The notes under the pieces: model-generated | The model's input: the letters and a program-made list of their open reading frames with translations, nothing else | Database searches by the model: none | Told to the model about the DNA's origin: nothing | NCBI GenBank assembly: GCA_963750255.1 | Contig: CAVVPZ010000009.1 | Location: forward strand, 124,001-188,000 | From: DATLED01 sp963750255 | Lineage (GTDB): Bacteria > Actinomycetota > Acidimicrobiia > Acidimicrobiales > CADCTF01 | DNA length: 64,000 bases | Direction of reading: 5' to 3' | Made by a program: the position numbers and the translations under genes | In this document: positions 25,300-33,375 of the stretch, piece by piece | How positions within the stretch are numbered: position 1 is the first letter of the stretch | How the letters are laid out: the number at the start of each line of letters is the position of its first letter

Positions 25300-27168
25300 T
25301 CAGCCCGAGCGCCGCAGTCCGTCGGTCCAGAACCGGGTGCGGGTCAGATAGGCGCCCTCGGCATCGGCCCCGCTGCGGCCGTAGGCGCCGTCGTAGGACC
25401 GGTAGCAGTACGCCGCCGGGTCGCTGTTGGCACACACCCCGGCGCGGGCCGGTTCGATCTGCGTGCCCTCGTGCCACTCGTTGTAGGAGGTGATGCTGAT
25501 CACGTCGGCGCCGGCCCCGTAGGCGCCGACCCAGAACTCGTCGAAGCGATCACCGGCGCGCCGCTCGCGCACGGTGTCGTCGGGCACGCCCCGTCGCCCG
25601 TCGTAGCCCGGGTTCACCGACGGCGAGCAGGCCAAGCCTCGAGCGCGAGCACGGGCGCAGAAGGTCCCGAGTTCGGCCGGCGTGTACCCGAGCGGGTCGT
25701 AGGTGTAGACGCCATCGAACCCGGCGCGGGCGGCATAGGCGGCGAAGAGTCCCCGCACGCCGTTGCTGGCCGAGTGACCGTGGGCCCAGAAGGTGAAGTC
25801 GGGCAGCCGGTCGGTGAGCGCTTTCCAGTCGTCGGCCGGCGGACCATCGGATGCGTAGATCCAGAATTCGTAGATACCGAACCGGTGGGCGAGCGTGAGC
25901 ACGTCGCGCTGCACACTGTCGACGGTCCGGCCCGGGTAGGGCTCGATGTGGACCGCGGCTCGGATCCCGTGGGCACGCGCCAGCGCCACGACGGCGCCGA
26001 GACGGGCGTCTTCATACGACCCGAGCCCCCACCACGAGATCACGACGGTGTCGACGCCGGCGGCGGCGAGGTCGGTCATGTGTTGGTCCACGACCTCTGA
26101 GTCGCTACTGCGATAGGGGCCCCGAGACGGGAAGAAGTTGGCTGCGATGTCTGCCGGGGGTTGATGGCCGTGATCGGACCAGTGGAACCACGCCGGGTTG
26201 TCGTCGGGTCCGCCGTACCACGGGTAGTAGAAGGCGGCGCTGGTGACCGGACCGGGCTTGGGCCGAGCGGCCATGGCCACGACGGGCGAGTTGAGGGGGC
26301 TGCCGCCCGCCGATCCGAAGAACCTGGCGTCACCAAACGTGAAGATGCCGCCGTCGCGAGCGGCGAGCCAGTACCCGCTCCCCAGTCCGGTCGGTGCCAT
26401 GGCGACGATGGGTTGGTTGAGTTTGATGTTGCCGGTGGATCCGAGGAAGGCGGCGTCGCCGAAGGTGAAGATGCCGCCGTCGCTGGCGGTGAGCCAGTAG
26501 CCGTTGCCGGTGGGGGTGGCGGCCATGGCGACGATGGGTTGGTTGAGTTGGATGTTGCCGGTGGATCCGAGGAAGGCGGCGTCGCCGAAGGTGAAGATGC
26601 CGCCGTCGCTGGCGGTGAGCCAGTAGCCGTTGCCGGTGGGGGTGGCGGCCATGCCGACGATGGGTTGGTTGAGTTGGATGTTGCCGGTGGATCCGAGGAA
26701 GGCGGCGTCGCCGAAGGTGAAGATGCCGCCGTCGCTGGCGGTGAGCCAGTAGCCGTTGCCGGTGGGGGTGGCCGCCATGGCCACGATGGGTTGGTTGAGA
26801 CGCTGGCCACCCGTCGAGCCGAGGAACCGGGCGTCGCCGAACGAGAAGATGCCGCCGTCGCTGGCCACGAGCCAATAGCCGCGGCCCGATGGTGTCGAGG
26901 CCAGGCCGACCACCGGGCGGCGCAGCGGCAGGTCGCCGGCCGACCCGCGGAACTCGGCGTCGCCGTAGGTGAAGATGCCGCCGTCGGCCGCCGCCAATCG
27001 GTACCCGCTCGACGTACGGCTCACCGGTGGGGGAGCGGTGACGGTCTCGGCCAGCGCCGGGGTGGCAGGCGTGAAAGCAAGCGAGGCGAGGGTGACGAAA
27101 GCGACGACGGGCAGGATCGAGGCGGCCGTCCGTCGCCGACGCCGCCCGGGGGGACGGGGCGGGGACAT
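25300..27168 (-). CDS. secreted glycoside hydrolase family 99-like protein with six N-terminal 42-residue repeats
   Basis: 622 residues. The signal peptide (basic n-region, TAASILPVVAFVTLASLAF, cleavage near TPALA) precedes six 42-aa repeats with consensus GYWL.ASDGGIFTFGDA.FLGST, residues ~55-305, likely blades of a beta-propeller. A GH99-like catalytic region follows: AFYYPWYGGPDDNPAWFHW, VDTVVISWWGLGSYEDARLG, YEFWIYASDGPP, FDGVYTYDPLGY and ISITSYNEWHEGTQIEP. GH99 enzymes are endo-acting mannosidases/mannanases, so cleavage of mannan-type glycans outside the cell is plausible. The start MSPPRPPGRRRRR at 27168 was chosen because it opens a good signal peptide. Confidence 0.87.
   Translation of the reverse strand: MSPPRPPGRRRRRTAASILPVVAFVTLASLAFTPATPALAETVTAPPPVSRTSSGYRLAAADGGIFTYGDAEFRGSAGDLPLRRPVVGLASTPSGRGYWLVASDGGIFSFGDARFLGSTGGQRLNQPIVAMAATPTGNGYWLTASDGGIFTFGDAAFLGSTGNIQLNQPIVGMAATPTGNGYWLTASDGGIFTFGDAAFLGSTGNIQLNQPIVAMAATPTGNGYWLTASDGGIFTFGDAAFLGSTGNIKLNQPIVAMAPTGLGSGYWLAARDGGIFTFGDARFFGSAGGSPLNSPVVAMAARPKPGPVTSAAFYYPWYGGPDDNPAWFHWSDHGHQPPADIAANFFPSRGPYRSSDSEVVDQHMTDLAAAGVDTVVISWWGLGSYEDARLGAVVALARAHGIRAAVHIEPYPGRTVDSVQRDVLTLAHRFGIYEFWIYASDGPPADDWKALTDRLPDFTFWAHGHSASNGVRGLFAAYAARAGFDGVYTYDPLGYTPAELGTFCARARARGLACSPSVNPGYDGRRGVPDDTVRERRAGDRFDEFWVGAYGAGADVISITSYNEWHEGTQIEPARAGVCANSDPAAYCYRSYDGAYGRSGADAEGAYLTRTRFWTDGLRRSG
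26410..26790. repeat. tandem 126-bp coding repeats inside the GH99-like gene
   Basis: The block GGGTTGGTTGAGTT recurs at 26410, 26536, 26662 and (slightly diverged) 26788, an exact 126-bp period encoding 42 residues. The middle units are almost identical at DNA level, which implies recent duplication or gene conversion and makes copy number unstable or prone to misassembly. Confidence 0.92.
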
Positions 27169-27272
27169 GGTCCGACCACGGTACCGGCGACATGGGACGG
27201 CTCGACGGCACCCGGTCGAAGCCCCCGGGTCCTTCCTCGTTGCCGTAACGACCGCTATCCTCGCCGGATCCC

Positions 27273-27909
27273 ATGAAGCACTTCCGCTCTGCCGCGCGCG
27301 TCGATGGTGATCGCCGGTCTCGTGGCTGGTTCGATCACTGCGTCCACCGCCTTTCGCTCCGATCCCGCCGGCGAGGTGGCCGCGGCTCCGCCTCCGCCGG
27401 CGCCGGCGGTGGCGCCGATGCCGGCGCCCGTGGTGGGCTCGGTGCGGGTCGGTGAGTCCGCGATCGCGGAGTGGGAGTACCGCCGCACCGGCGTCGCGCC
27501 CAAGGCCTCTCGTGGCGTTGCCGCCGGGTCGATGGTGCGTCCGGCGGCGGGACCGAGGACGGGCTGGTTCGGCGAAGGGCGGCGATCTCACCGCCACACG
27601 GGCATCGATTTCGACGGCAACACGGGTGACCGGGTCGTGGCCGCAGCGGCAGGCGAGGTCGTCCACGCTGGCAACGCCCCGTCGGGCTACAGCGGCTATG
27701 GCCGGATGGTGCTCATCGATCACGGCGGCGGCATCACGACGCTGTACGCCCACTTGTCTCGTCTGTCGGTGTCGGTGGGGGATCGCGTCGTGCCCGGGGA
27801 AGCCATCGGCGCCATCGGCACCTCGGGCAACGTCACCGGCAGCCACCTGCATTTTGAGGTGCGGGTGGGCGGTGTGCCGGTGAACCCGGCCAACTGGGTG
27901 CCGAGCTGA
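27273..27909 (+). CDS. M23 family metallopeptidase (LytM-like), possible frameshift near the start
   Basis: A peptidoglycan-hydrolase-type zinc peptidase of ~200 aa. The zinc motifs are HRHTGIDFDGNTGD (HxxxD) and SGNVTGSHLHFEVRVGG (HxH), with GYGRMVLIDHGGGITTLYAHL between. A Pro/Ala-rich linker follows a short hydrophobic signal (VIAGLVAGSITASTAF). The open frame begins at ATG 27304. An ATG at 27273 reading MKHFRSAAR would give a better signal-peptide n-region if one base near 27300 is surplus, so I start there. Predicted to be exported and to cut peptide cross-links in the wall or act as an activator. Confidence 0.85.
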
Positions 27910-27943
27910 GCCCAGCGCTGAAGTGAGCTCAGGCGGCGATGCG

Positions 27944-28186
27944 TCAGAAGAGTTCGAGTTGGACGGTGCGGGCGGCCCGTTCGACCAGGGGTTCCCAGCG
28001 CGATCCTCGCCCTTTCACCTGCACGAGCTCGATGGGAACGGCCCGATGTGCTCCTTCGGCGTCGGCTACCGACAAGCTCCCGTCTCGCTCGATGCCCGTT
28101 GCCGTGCCGGGCTGCCACCGCGACCGGTCGAGCCGGCGGAAGCGGATGGCCTCCCCGGGGTGAAGTCCAAGGCGTTGGATACCCAC
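27944..28186 (-). CDS. small SH3-like/KOW-type protein, function unknown
   Basis: 80 residues starting GTG GGT ATC (VGIQRLGLHPGEAIRFRRLD), then ATGIERDGSLSVADAEGAHR, VPIELVQVKGRGSRWEPLVE and RTVQLELF. Short beta strands with turns give a small barrel-like character similar to the C-terminal domain of biotin protein ligases or other SH3-like modules. It sits 11 nt after the WS/DGAT stop on the same strand, so it is probably in that operon. No named family recognised. Confidence 0.55.
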   Translation of the reverse strand: MGIQRLGLHPGEAIRFRRLDRSRWQPGTATGIERDGSLSVADAEGAHRAVPIELVQVKGRGSRWEPLVERAARTVQLELF

Positions 28187-28197
28187 GTTGCCGCCGG

Positions 28198-29598
28198 TCA
28201 GGCCTTGACGGCCAACAGCTCGTCGAACGAGGCCTCGATGCATGCCTTCAACAGACCAGGGTCGTCGATGGCAGCGGTGTCGACGTTGAGGCCGAGGTCG
28301 AGGCCACCCCGATACGACATCACCGTGGCGTTGAACGCCGTGCCACCGGTCGGGCCCATCGGGTGGTTGCCGAGGATCTCCGCGCCGGCGATGAACAGGT
28401 CCCACGGGGCGCCCCGAAGGTTCGACGTCGCAAAGTCGACGGTCTCGACCTGCTGGCGGGCGAAGTTGACCACCAGCGACGTCGGGAGCACATTGAGAAT
28501 GCCGGCGAACGCGTCGGTGTAACCCGTGCCTGGTTCAGTCTTCGTTGCACTGAGCCGGTCTCGGACGACGGCGAAGCGTTCGACAGGATCCTTGGTCCCG
28601 GCCGGAACCAGCGCCCGCGTCGGCGTGAACGAGTTGCCTCCGGCCGATTTGTCGGTGCGGGTGCTCACCGGCATCGAACAGCGGAGCTCGTCGACCTCGG
28701 AGCCCTTCTCGCGGTGGTACGTGCCGGCGGCACCGGCGATGGCGCAGACGAACCCGTCGTTGACGGTCCCGCCCAGGGCGTTGGAGACAGCTTTGAGCGC
28801 GTCGAGGTCGACGTTGAGCACCTCGAATTGACGCCGCAGTGACCGACGGCCGGCCCACAACGGCGACCGAGCGGCGTCAGTGACCAGCAGCTGGCGGCTG
28901 AGCGATCGGATGATGGCGGCGACGTCGGCGGCCTGACCCGGAACCCGTTGGGGGTGGAGGAGGGTGTCGACGGTTGCTGCTGCCGCCCGCCGGGTGAACC
29001 CGAGTTGGCGTCGGAGCCCGTGGCCCATCGCCTCGCTCAGCTCTGACAAGAGCCCGTCGCGCCGGTCGACGAAGGGGACCGACTCGACGGCGACTGGGTC
29101 GGCTGCGTCGCGTTCGAGATCGATGAACATTGCCGACAACCGGATGCCGCCGACGCCGTCGGTGATGGTGTGATGCATCTTGGCCAAGAGCGCGGCTCGC
29201 CCATCCTCGAGACCCTCGACAATGGTGTAGCGCCACAGAGGTCGGGCCCGGTCGAACGGATCCTGGAACTCGGCTGCGGCGTAGTCGAGGAGCTGCCGGT
29301 TGGTGCCGGGATAGGGCATCGCGACCCGGCGGACGTGAAAGTCGAGGTCGAAGGCGGGGTCGTCCGCCCACGCCGGCGGGGCCAGGTTGGCGGTGGACGG
29401 GACGACCCGCTGTCCGAGGCGGGGGATCTCTTCCACGGCGTGGGCGATCCGGGCCCGGAACCCCTCGAACGAGGGCGCTCGGTCGAGGAACGTGACGTTG
29501 AGGAACGTCGAGCGGAGGCTCGGGTCCTTCTCGAGGTTCCACATCAATGCCTCGGCGTCGGACATCCGCCGATCGGATCGGACGACGCGCTCAGCCAT
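28198..29598 (-). CDS. wax ester synthase/diacylglycerol acyltransferase (WS/DGAT) family O-acyltransferase
   Basis: 466 residues. The acyltransferase motif HHxxxDG appears as KMHHTITDGVGGIRLS, preceded by PLWRYTIVEGLEDGRAALL. The C-terminal half has NDGFVCAIAGAAGTYH, SMPVSTRTDK and NVVTSNLRG-type segments (FATSNLRGAPWDLFIAG). The family transfers fatty acyl groups from acyl-CoA to alcohols or diacylglycerol to make wax esters or triacylglycerol storage lipid. ATG 29598 is 7 nt after TAGCAT (complement of 29606-29611). Fits a lipid-storing organism with many acyl-CoA enzymes. Confidence 0.93.
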   Translation of the reverse strand: MAERVVRSDRRMSDAEALMWNLEKDPSLRSTFLNVTFLDRAPSFEGFRARIAHAVEEIPRLGQRVVPSTANLAPPAWADDPAFDLDFHVRRVAMPYPGTNRQLLDYAAAEFQDPFDRARPLWRYTIVEGLEDGRAALLAKMHHTITDGVGGIRLSAMFIDLERDAADPVAVESVPFVDRRDGLLSELSEAMGHGLRRQLGFTRRAAAATVDTLLHPQRVPGQAADVAAIIRSLSRQLLVTDAARSPLWAGRRSLRRQFEVLNVDLDALKAVSNALGGTVNDGFVCAIAGAAGTYHREKGSEVDELRCSMPVSTRTDKSAGGNSFTPTRALVPAGTKDPVERFAVVRDRLSATKTEPGTGYTDAFAGILNVLPTSLVVNFARQQVETVDFATSNLRGAPWDLFIAGAEILGNHPMGPTGGTAFNATVMSYRGGLDLGLNVDTAAIDDPGLLKACIEASFDELLAVKA

Positions 29599-29622
29599 GT
29601 CGTCGATGCTAGGCGTCGAGAG

Positions 29623-30225
29623 TCAGCGCTTGATCGAGGTGTGCTTGAACTCGTTGAGTTCCGGGAAGCCGCCGAGCAGGTCGACGACGCGCTCGACGGT
29701 GCGGGTCGACGCTGCGGTGTCGTCGGTGGGCCTGGTCATGAGCCGCACGAAGACGGCGGCGTCGTCACGGATGAACGTGGGCACGCCCCAGACCGAGTGC
29801 TGCGAGGCGGCGGCCTCGTGCTCCTTGCGGAAGGTCTCGAGCGGCCACCCGTCGGCGATCTCGGTGAAGACGGCGTCGGCGTCGGCGCCCTGTTCGATGA
29901 GGATCTCTCGGAGTACAGCCTCTTCGCGGATGTCACGACCCTCGTCGTGCCGGGCCCGGAAGAGGGCGCCGTGGACATCGAGGAAGCGGTCGGGGAACCG
30001 ATCTCGGACGACGATGCCCGCCATCATGGCCAGCAGGGCGTCGGTCTTCGACGGGTCGTCCCACACATCGATGCCGCCCTCTTCGACGTGGACCTGGTTG
30101 AGGGAGAACGGCACGAAGGTGACGTCCCAATCGGCGCCGCCACGGAGGCCGGCCACGAGGTGCTCGTGGGCGTTGCGGGCAAAGGGGCAGCGGTAGTCCC
30201 AGGACACGGAGAACGCGGTGGTCAT
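29623..30225 (-). CDS. DsbA family protein (thioredoxin-like)
   Basis: 200 residues: MTTAFSVSWDYRCPFARNAH, with the redox-type Cys in a CPFA context (only one Cys, so not a classical CXXC). VTFVPFSLNQVHVEEGG and the C-terminal cis-Pro segment WGVPTFIRDDAAVFVRLM are typical of the DsbA/FrnE branch. In mycothiol producers related proteins use mycothiol as a reductant, but that assignment is inference. No signal peptide, so cytoplasmic. ATG 30225 follows the PAP2 gene by 7 nt on the same strand. Confidence 0.85.
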   Translation of the reverse strand: MTTAFSVSWDYRCPFARNAHEHLVAGLRGGADWDVTFVPFSLNQVHVEEGGIDVWDDPSKTDALLAMMAGIVVRDRFPDRFLDVHGALFRARHDEGRDIREEAVLREILIEQGADADAVFTEIADGWPLETFRKEHEAAASQHSVWGVPTFIRDDAAVFVRLMTRPTDDTAASTRTVERVVDLLGGFPELNEFKHTSIKR

Positions 30226-30232
30226 GCGGGGC

Positions 30233-30829
30233 TCAACGCCGGGGCGCTGCGGAAGATTCCTCGTCAGGCGGATAGGGGAGGGGGAACAGGCGTCGGCCGA
30301 GTCTCCCCAGCACGACGCCCACGGCCATGCCGGCGACGACATCCGAGGCGTGGTGGATCTTGACGTACACCCGGCTCCAGGCGACGACCACGGCGACCAC
30401 GTAGTAGAGCGGCCGCAGCCGGTCGCGGTCGGAGAGGAGCGCGGCGGCGGTGAACGCTGACGTTGCGTGCCCGCTGGGGAAGCTCGAGGTGCGGGGCTGG
30501 CGAAGGTGGAGTGGTCGTTCGAGCTCCCACGCCGGACGCTGGCGCCGGAACAGCGACTTGATGCCCAGGTTGACGAGGGCTGACTCGACGCCCATGCCCG
30601 CGCCGAGGCGCACCGCGGCGTGCCACTCGTGCTCGGATCGAAGACCGCGCAGCGCGCCGAGGATCAACCAGATCAGGCCGTGGTCGCCAAGCGCGGACGC
30701 GCCGTAGAACACGCGGTCGGCGACCGGATTGCCTCGGAGGCGGTCGAACTCGACATCGACCCGTCGATCGAAGGCGTCGACGGCGGCGCCGAATTTGGAT
30801 CCGCTCGGGAGGCGAAAGACGATGGGCAT
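30233..30829 (-). CDS. PAP2 family phosphatase
   Basis: 198 residues with all three phosphatase motifs: KSLFRRQRP (K-x6-RP), SSFPSGHATSA (PSGH) and SRVYVKIHHASD (SR-x5-H-x3-D). The enzyme probably removes phosphate from phosphatidate, polyprenyl pyrophosphate or similar lipid phosphates at the membrane. Hydrophobic stretches DRVFYGASALGDHGLIWLIL and LYYVVAVVVAW are membrane-embedded. ATG 30829 overlaps the stop of the upstream nuclease gene by one base (TGATG), so translation is coupled. Together with WS/DGAT it suits glycerolipid turnover. Confidence 0.92.
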   Translation of the reverse strand: MPIVFRLPSGSKFGAAVDAFDRRVDVEFDRLRGNPVADRVFYGASALGDHGLIWLILGALRGLRSEHEWHAAVRLGAGMGVESALVNLGIKSLFRRQRPAWELERPLHLRQPRTSSFPSGHATSAFTAAALLSDRDRLRPLYYVVAVVVAWSRVYVKIHHASDVVAGMAVGVVLGRLGRRLFPLPYPPDEESSAAPRR

Positions 30830-31653
30830 CAGCCCAGTGTGGCGAGTTGTGCCTGGGGGGTGCGAGCCGGGAGCGCGGAAAGGTCGCCGCCGAAGGCCGG
30901 GCAGTAGGCCTTGAACGAGCAGTAGTCGCACAGCTTCGATGTCTTGGGGCGGAAGTCTTCGGTGGCGCAGGCGAGCTCGACGGCGGACCAGATGGCCTGG
31001 GCGCGGTTGCGCAAGCCCCGGATGGACTGCTCGCTCGGCACGACGCTGATCGACACCGGCTCGGCGAGGTGGAGCAGCTGGACCCGAGCCGGCCGGCGGC
31101 CGAGTACCTGCTCACAGAGGAACGCGTAGAAGTGGACGCCCGCCAATCGTGACTGCTCGAAGGTGACGCCCGGCGAGCGCCCGGTCTTGTAGTCGGTGAT
31201 GACGAGCTCGCCCTCGTCGTCGAGCTCGAGGCGGTCGATGATCCCGCGCAGCAACAGCGAGTCGAGGCGGGCCTCGAGGCGGAGCTCGAGACCGATGTCG
31301 CGGACCTCGTTGGGATCCTCGAGCTCGAAGTAGCTGCGTACCAGGACCTCGGCTTGGTCGTGGAAGAGGCCGGCCTCGTCGTCGCTGAGGCCCAGCCCGG
31401 TGTACTCGGCGTGGGTGGCCAACTCGGCCTTGGCCGTCTCGAGGTGGGCGAGGGCGGCGGTGATCGACCGCGCACCCTGCGGCTCGTGCCAGAACAGCAG
31501 TTGCAGGGCGCGATGGACGAGTGTGCCCCTGGTGGCCGCCGGCGACGGCTCCTCGGGGAGCTTGTCGATGTTGGAGAGCCGAAACGCGAGCGCGCAGTCC
31601 TTGAACGACGAAACCTTCGACGGGCTGAGCGAGGTCGGCAGCGGGAGGCTCAC
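30829..31653 (-). CDS. RecB-family PD-(D/E)XK exonuclease-like protein
   Basis: 274 residues. LSPSKVSSFKDCALAFRLS, GTLVHRALQLLF (His), GIIDRLELDDEGELVITDYKTG (the D-x-DYK catalytic core) and a C-terminal cysteine cluster CDYCSFKAYCPAF, plus an early Cys, match the RecB/AddB/Cas4-type nuclease with an iron-sulfur cluster. Stand-alone actinobacterial members are annotated RecB family exonucleases; the role is presumably DNA repair. I chose GTG 31653 (VSLPLPTSLSPSK). The region upstream (31654-31821) holds a dispersed 75-bp repeat instead of a longer N-terminus. Coupled to PAP2 by TGATG. Confidence 0.88.
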   Translation of the reverse strand: MSLPLPTSLSPSKVSSFKDCALAFRLSNIDKLPEEPSPAATRGTLVHRALQLLFWHEPQGARSITAALAHLETAKAELATHAEYTGLGLSDDEAGLFHDQAEVLVRSYFELEDPNEVRDIGLELRLEARLDSLLLRGIIDRLELDDEGELVITDYKTGRSPGVTFEQSRLAGVHFYAFLCEQVLGRRPARVQLLHLAEPVSISVVPSEQSIRGLRNRAQAIWSAVELACATEDFRPKTSKLCDYCSFKAYCPAFGGDLSALPARTPQAQLATLG

Positions 31654-31708
31654 GTTCCCCAAGGTACGCCCCGGGTGTGACGAGCCGGTGGGTCCTCCTG
31701 CCCGCCCT

Positions 31709-31783
31709 CGTTGCTGTGGCCGATCCGGTCGTCCCAACCCGTTGCAGTGGCCGAAACGGCGGCCGCAACAGCCACAACAACGG
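31709..31783 (-). repeat. 75-bp dispersed repeat (copy A)
   Basis: Read on the minus strand, this aligns gap-free with 41544-41618 read on the plus strand, with 60 of 75 positions identical by hand count. The best conserved parts are CGCCGTTTCGGC and ACGACCGGATCGGCCAC. This copy also contains an imperfect inverted repeat (CCGTTG...CAACGG). It sits between the nuclease start and the exporter end. No coding function apparent. Confidence 0.85.
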
Positions 31784-31821
31784 TCTGGAACGACCGGGAG
31801 GGCCACTCAAATGACGATCGG

Positions 31822-32485
31822 TCAGAGGGCGCGGGTGGCGGCGACGATCCCGCCGGCGGCGGCGACCAGCAGGGTGGCGGTGCGGGCCGCGTGTTCCGGT
31901 ACCCGCCGGCTGGCCGCCAGCCCGGCGCCGAGGCCGACGAGGAGTGCGATTGCGAGGCGGAACCAACTGCGGTCGAACGAGGGCAGGCCCAAACTGGCCA
32001 GCGCGACGATGTTCGAGGCAAGGAAGATGACCTGGAGCGTGGGACGGGCTCGTTCGGGTGGCCAGCGGGCGTTGACCGAATAGAGGGCGAGGGCGGGGCC
32101 GCCGATGCTTCCGATCACGTTCATCGCCGCGCTCACGACGCCGGCGGTGACGCCGGCCCACGGCGCCGTGCCGCGAGCCCAGTGCAGCCCCGTCAGGAGG
32201 GCGGCGGCCGAGACCACGGTGAGCACCCCGGCTGCCACCGTGAGCACCCGTCCGTCGACTTGGCGGCTGGCCCACGCCAGCAGGGGCGTCGCGGCGACCG
32301 CGGGCACGAACAGGAGCGACCCTTCGCGCACGAGGACCGACCGGTGCGTGCGAACCAGGAGAGCGACGTTGAGCACCGTCGACAGGACCAGCGCGGTGCG
32401 CACCCCCTCGCGGGGCCCCAGCGTGGCGATGAGGATCGGCGCGGCAGACAAGCGAGAACCCGAGACCCGTCACTCCCTGGGCCAC
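31822..32485 (-). CDS. TauE/SafE family sulfite/anion exporter, frameshift near the N-terminus
   Basis: The main open part (from 32451, MSAAPILIATLGPREGVRTA) covers ~209 aa with TM segments and the family pattern GVTAGVVSAAMNVIGSIGGPAL. The missing first helix is in another frame directly upstream: VAQGVTGLGFSLVC, with LIAALAVALGA before it. A GC pair appears to be absent near 32442 (TGCCGCGCC for TGCGCCGCGCC), so the joined protein is a normal ~240 aa TauE-like permease with the G-x-G-F-G/S signature. The exact start is uncertain because it overlaps the upstream hydrolase stop (32515); GTG 32485 is a conservative choice. Transported anion unknown. Confidence 0.75.
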
Positions 32486-32514
32486 GGCCCCAAGAGCAAC
32501 GGCGAGGGCGGCGA

Positions 32515-33375
32515 TCAGGGTACGAGGCCGGCGAACGCCGACTCGATCGAGGCGGCGATGGCCTCGGGGTCTTCCAAGGGACCGAAGTGGCCGAGGTCAG
32601 GGAACGGTTCGGCGCGACCATCGGGCAACACCTCGGCAAGTCGAGCCATGAGGTCGGGACCAAAGGGCGTGTCGGTGCGGCCGCCGGCAGCGAGCACGAC
32701 GGGACAGGTGATCTCGGACAAGCGGTCGCCGGCGTGGTGCTGCACGGCCATCTCGTAGGTCGCGGCCTCGATGTCGCGGCGGCACTTGAGTCGGACGGTG
32801 CCGTCGTCGAGGTCATCGAAACCGTGGTCGACGTAGGCCCGAAGCGACTCGGGGTCGAGGATGGAGAACGGCGGTTTGCCGGCGTAGTTGGCGTAGGCCG
32901 CGTCGCGGGAGTCGAACACCTCGCGGCGGCGCCGAGCGCCCTCGGCGAGCGGGTTGGCGTGCGACGGAAAGGCGCCCGATCCGGACGGCACCGACGGCGG
33001 CAGGATGGGCTCGAAGCACCAGATGGCGCGGAACGTGCCCGGTCGAGCCAACTCGGCGAGGAGGAGTGCGGCGCCGCCGGCCGAATGGCCCACGCCGAAT
33101 GGCCGATCGAGACCGGCGGCGTCGACGACGGCGAGCGCATCGACGGCGAAACCGTGCCAACTCTGGCCGCCCTCGCTCGGCGGCGTGTCGCCGTGGCCCC
33201 GCTCGTCGAAGAGCACACTGGCGAAGGCGGGGAGCCGACGGGCCACGGGACGCCAGACGTGACCGTGAAAGCCCGTGGCGTGGGCAAAGAGAATCGCCGG
33301 TCGCTGGTTCTCGAGTTCGACCCCACCGAGTTCGGTGTACGCGACCGGGACCCCGTCCGGCGTCGTGGCCCGCAT
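32515..33375 (-). CDS. alpha/beta hydrolase
   Basis: 286 residues. The N-terminal oxyanion strand PAILFAHATGFHGHVW, nucleophile elbow FGVGHSAGGAA (Ser) and C-terminal catalytic His in DLGHFGPLEDPEA are all in place; the acid is likely in ILAAGGRTDTPFG-type TPFGPDLM. A cytoplasmic esterase or hydrolase of unknown substrate. ATG 33375 overlaps the stop of the upstream FAD enzyme by one base (TGATG), so the two are coupled. The longer open frame to 34332 is only antisense of that gene. Confidence 0.9.
   Translation of the reverse strand: MRATTPDGVPVAYTELGGVELENQRPAILFAHATGFHGHVWRPVARRLPAFASVLFDERGHGDTPPSEGGQSWHGFAVDALAVVDAAGLDRPFGVGHSAGGAALLLAELARPGTFRAIWCFEPILPPSVPSGSGAFPSHANPLAEGARRRREVFDSRDAAYANYAGKPPFSILDPESLRAYVDHGFDDLDDGTVRLKCRRDIEAATYEMAVQHHAGDRLSEITCPVVLAAGGRTDTPFGPDLMARLAEVLPDGRAEPFPDLGHFGPLEDPEAIAASIESAFAGLVP

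Noticed and set aside
26400..26800. Regular repeats that might suggest a CRISPR array
   Set aside because: The 126-bp units are in frame, encode a 42-residue motif and have no spacer variation; no cas genes are nearby.
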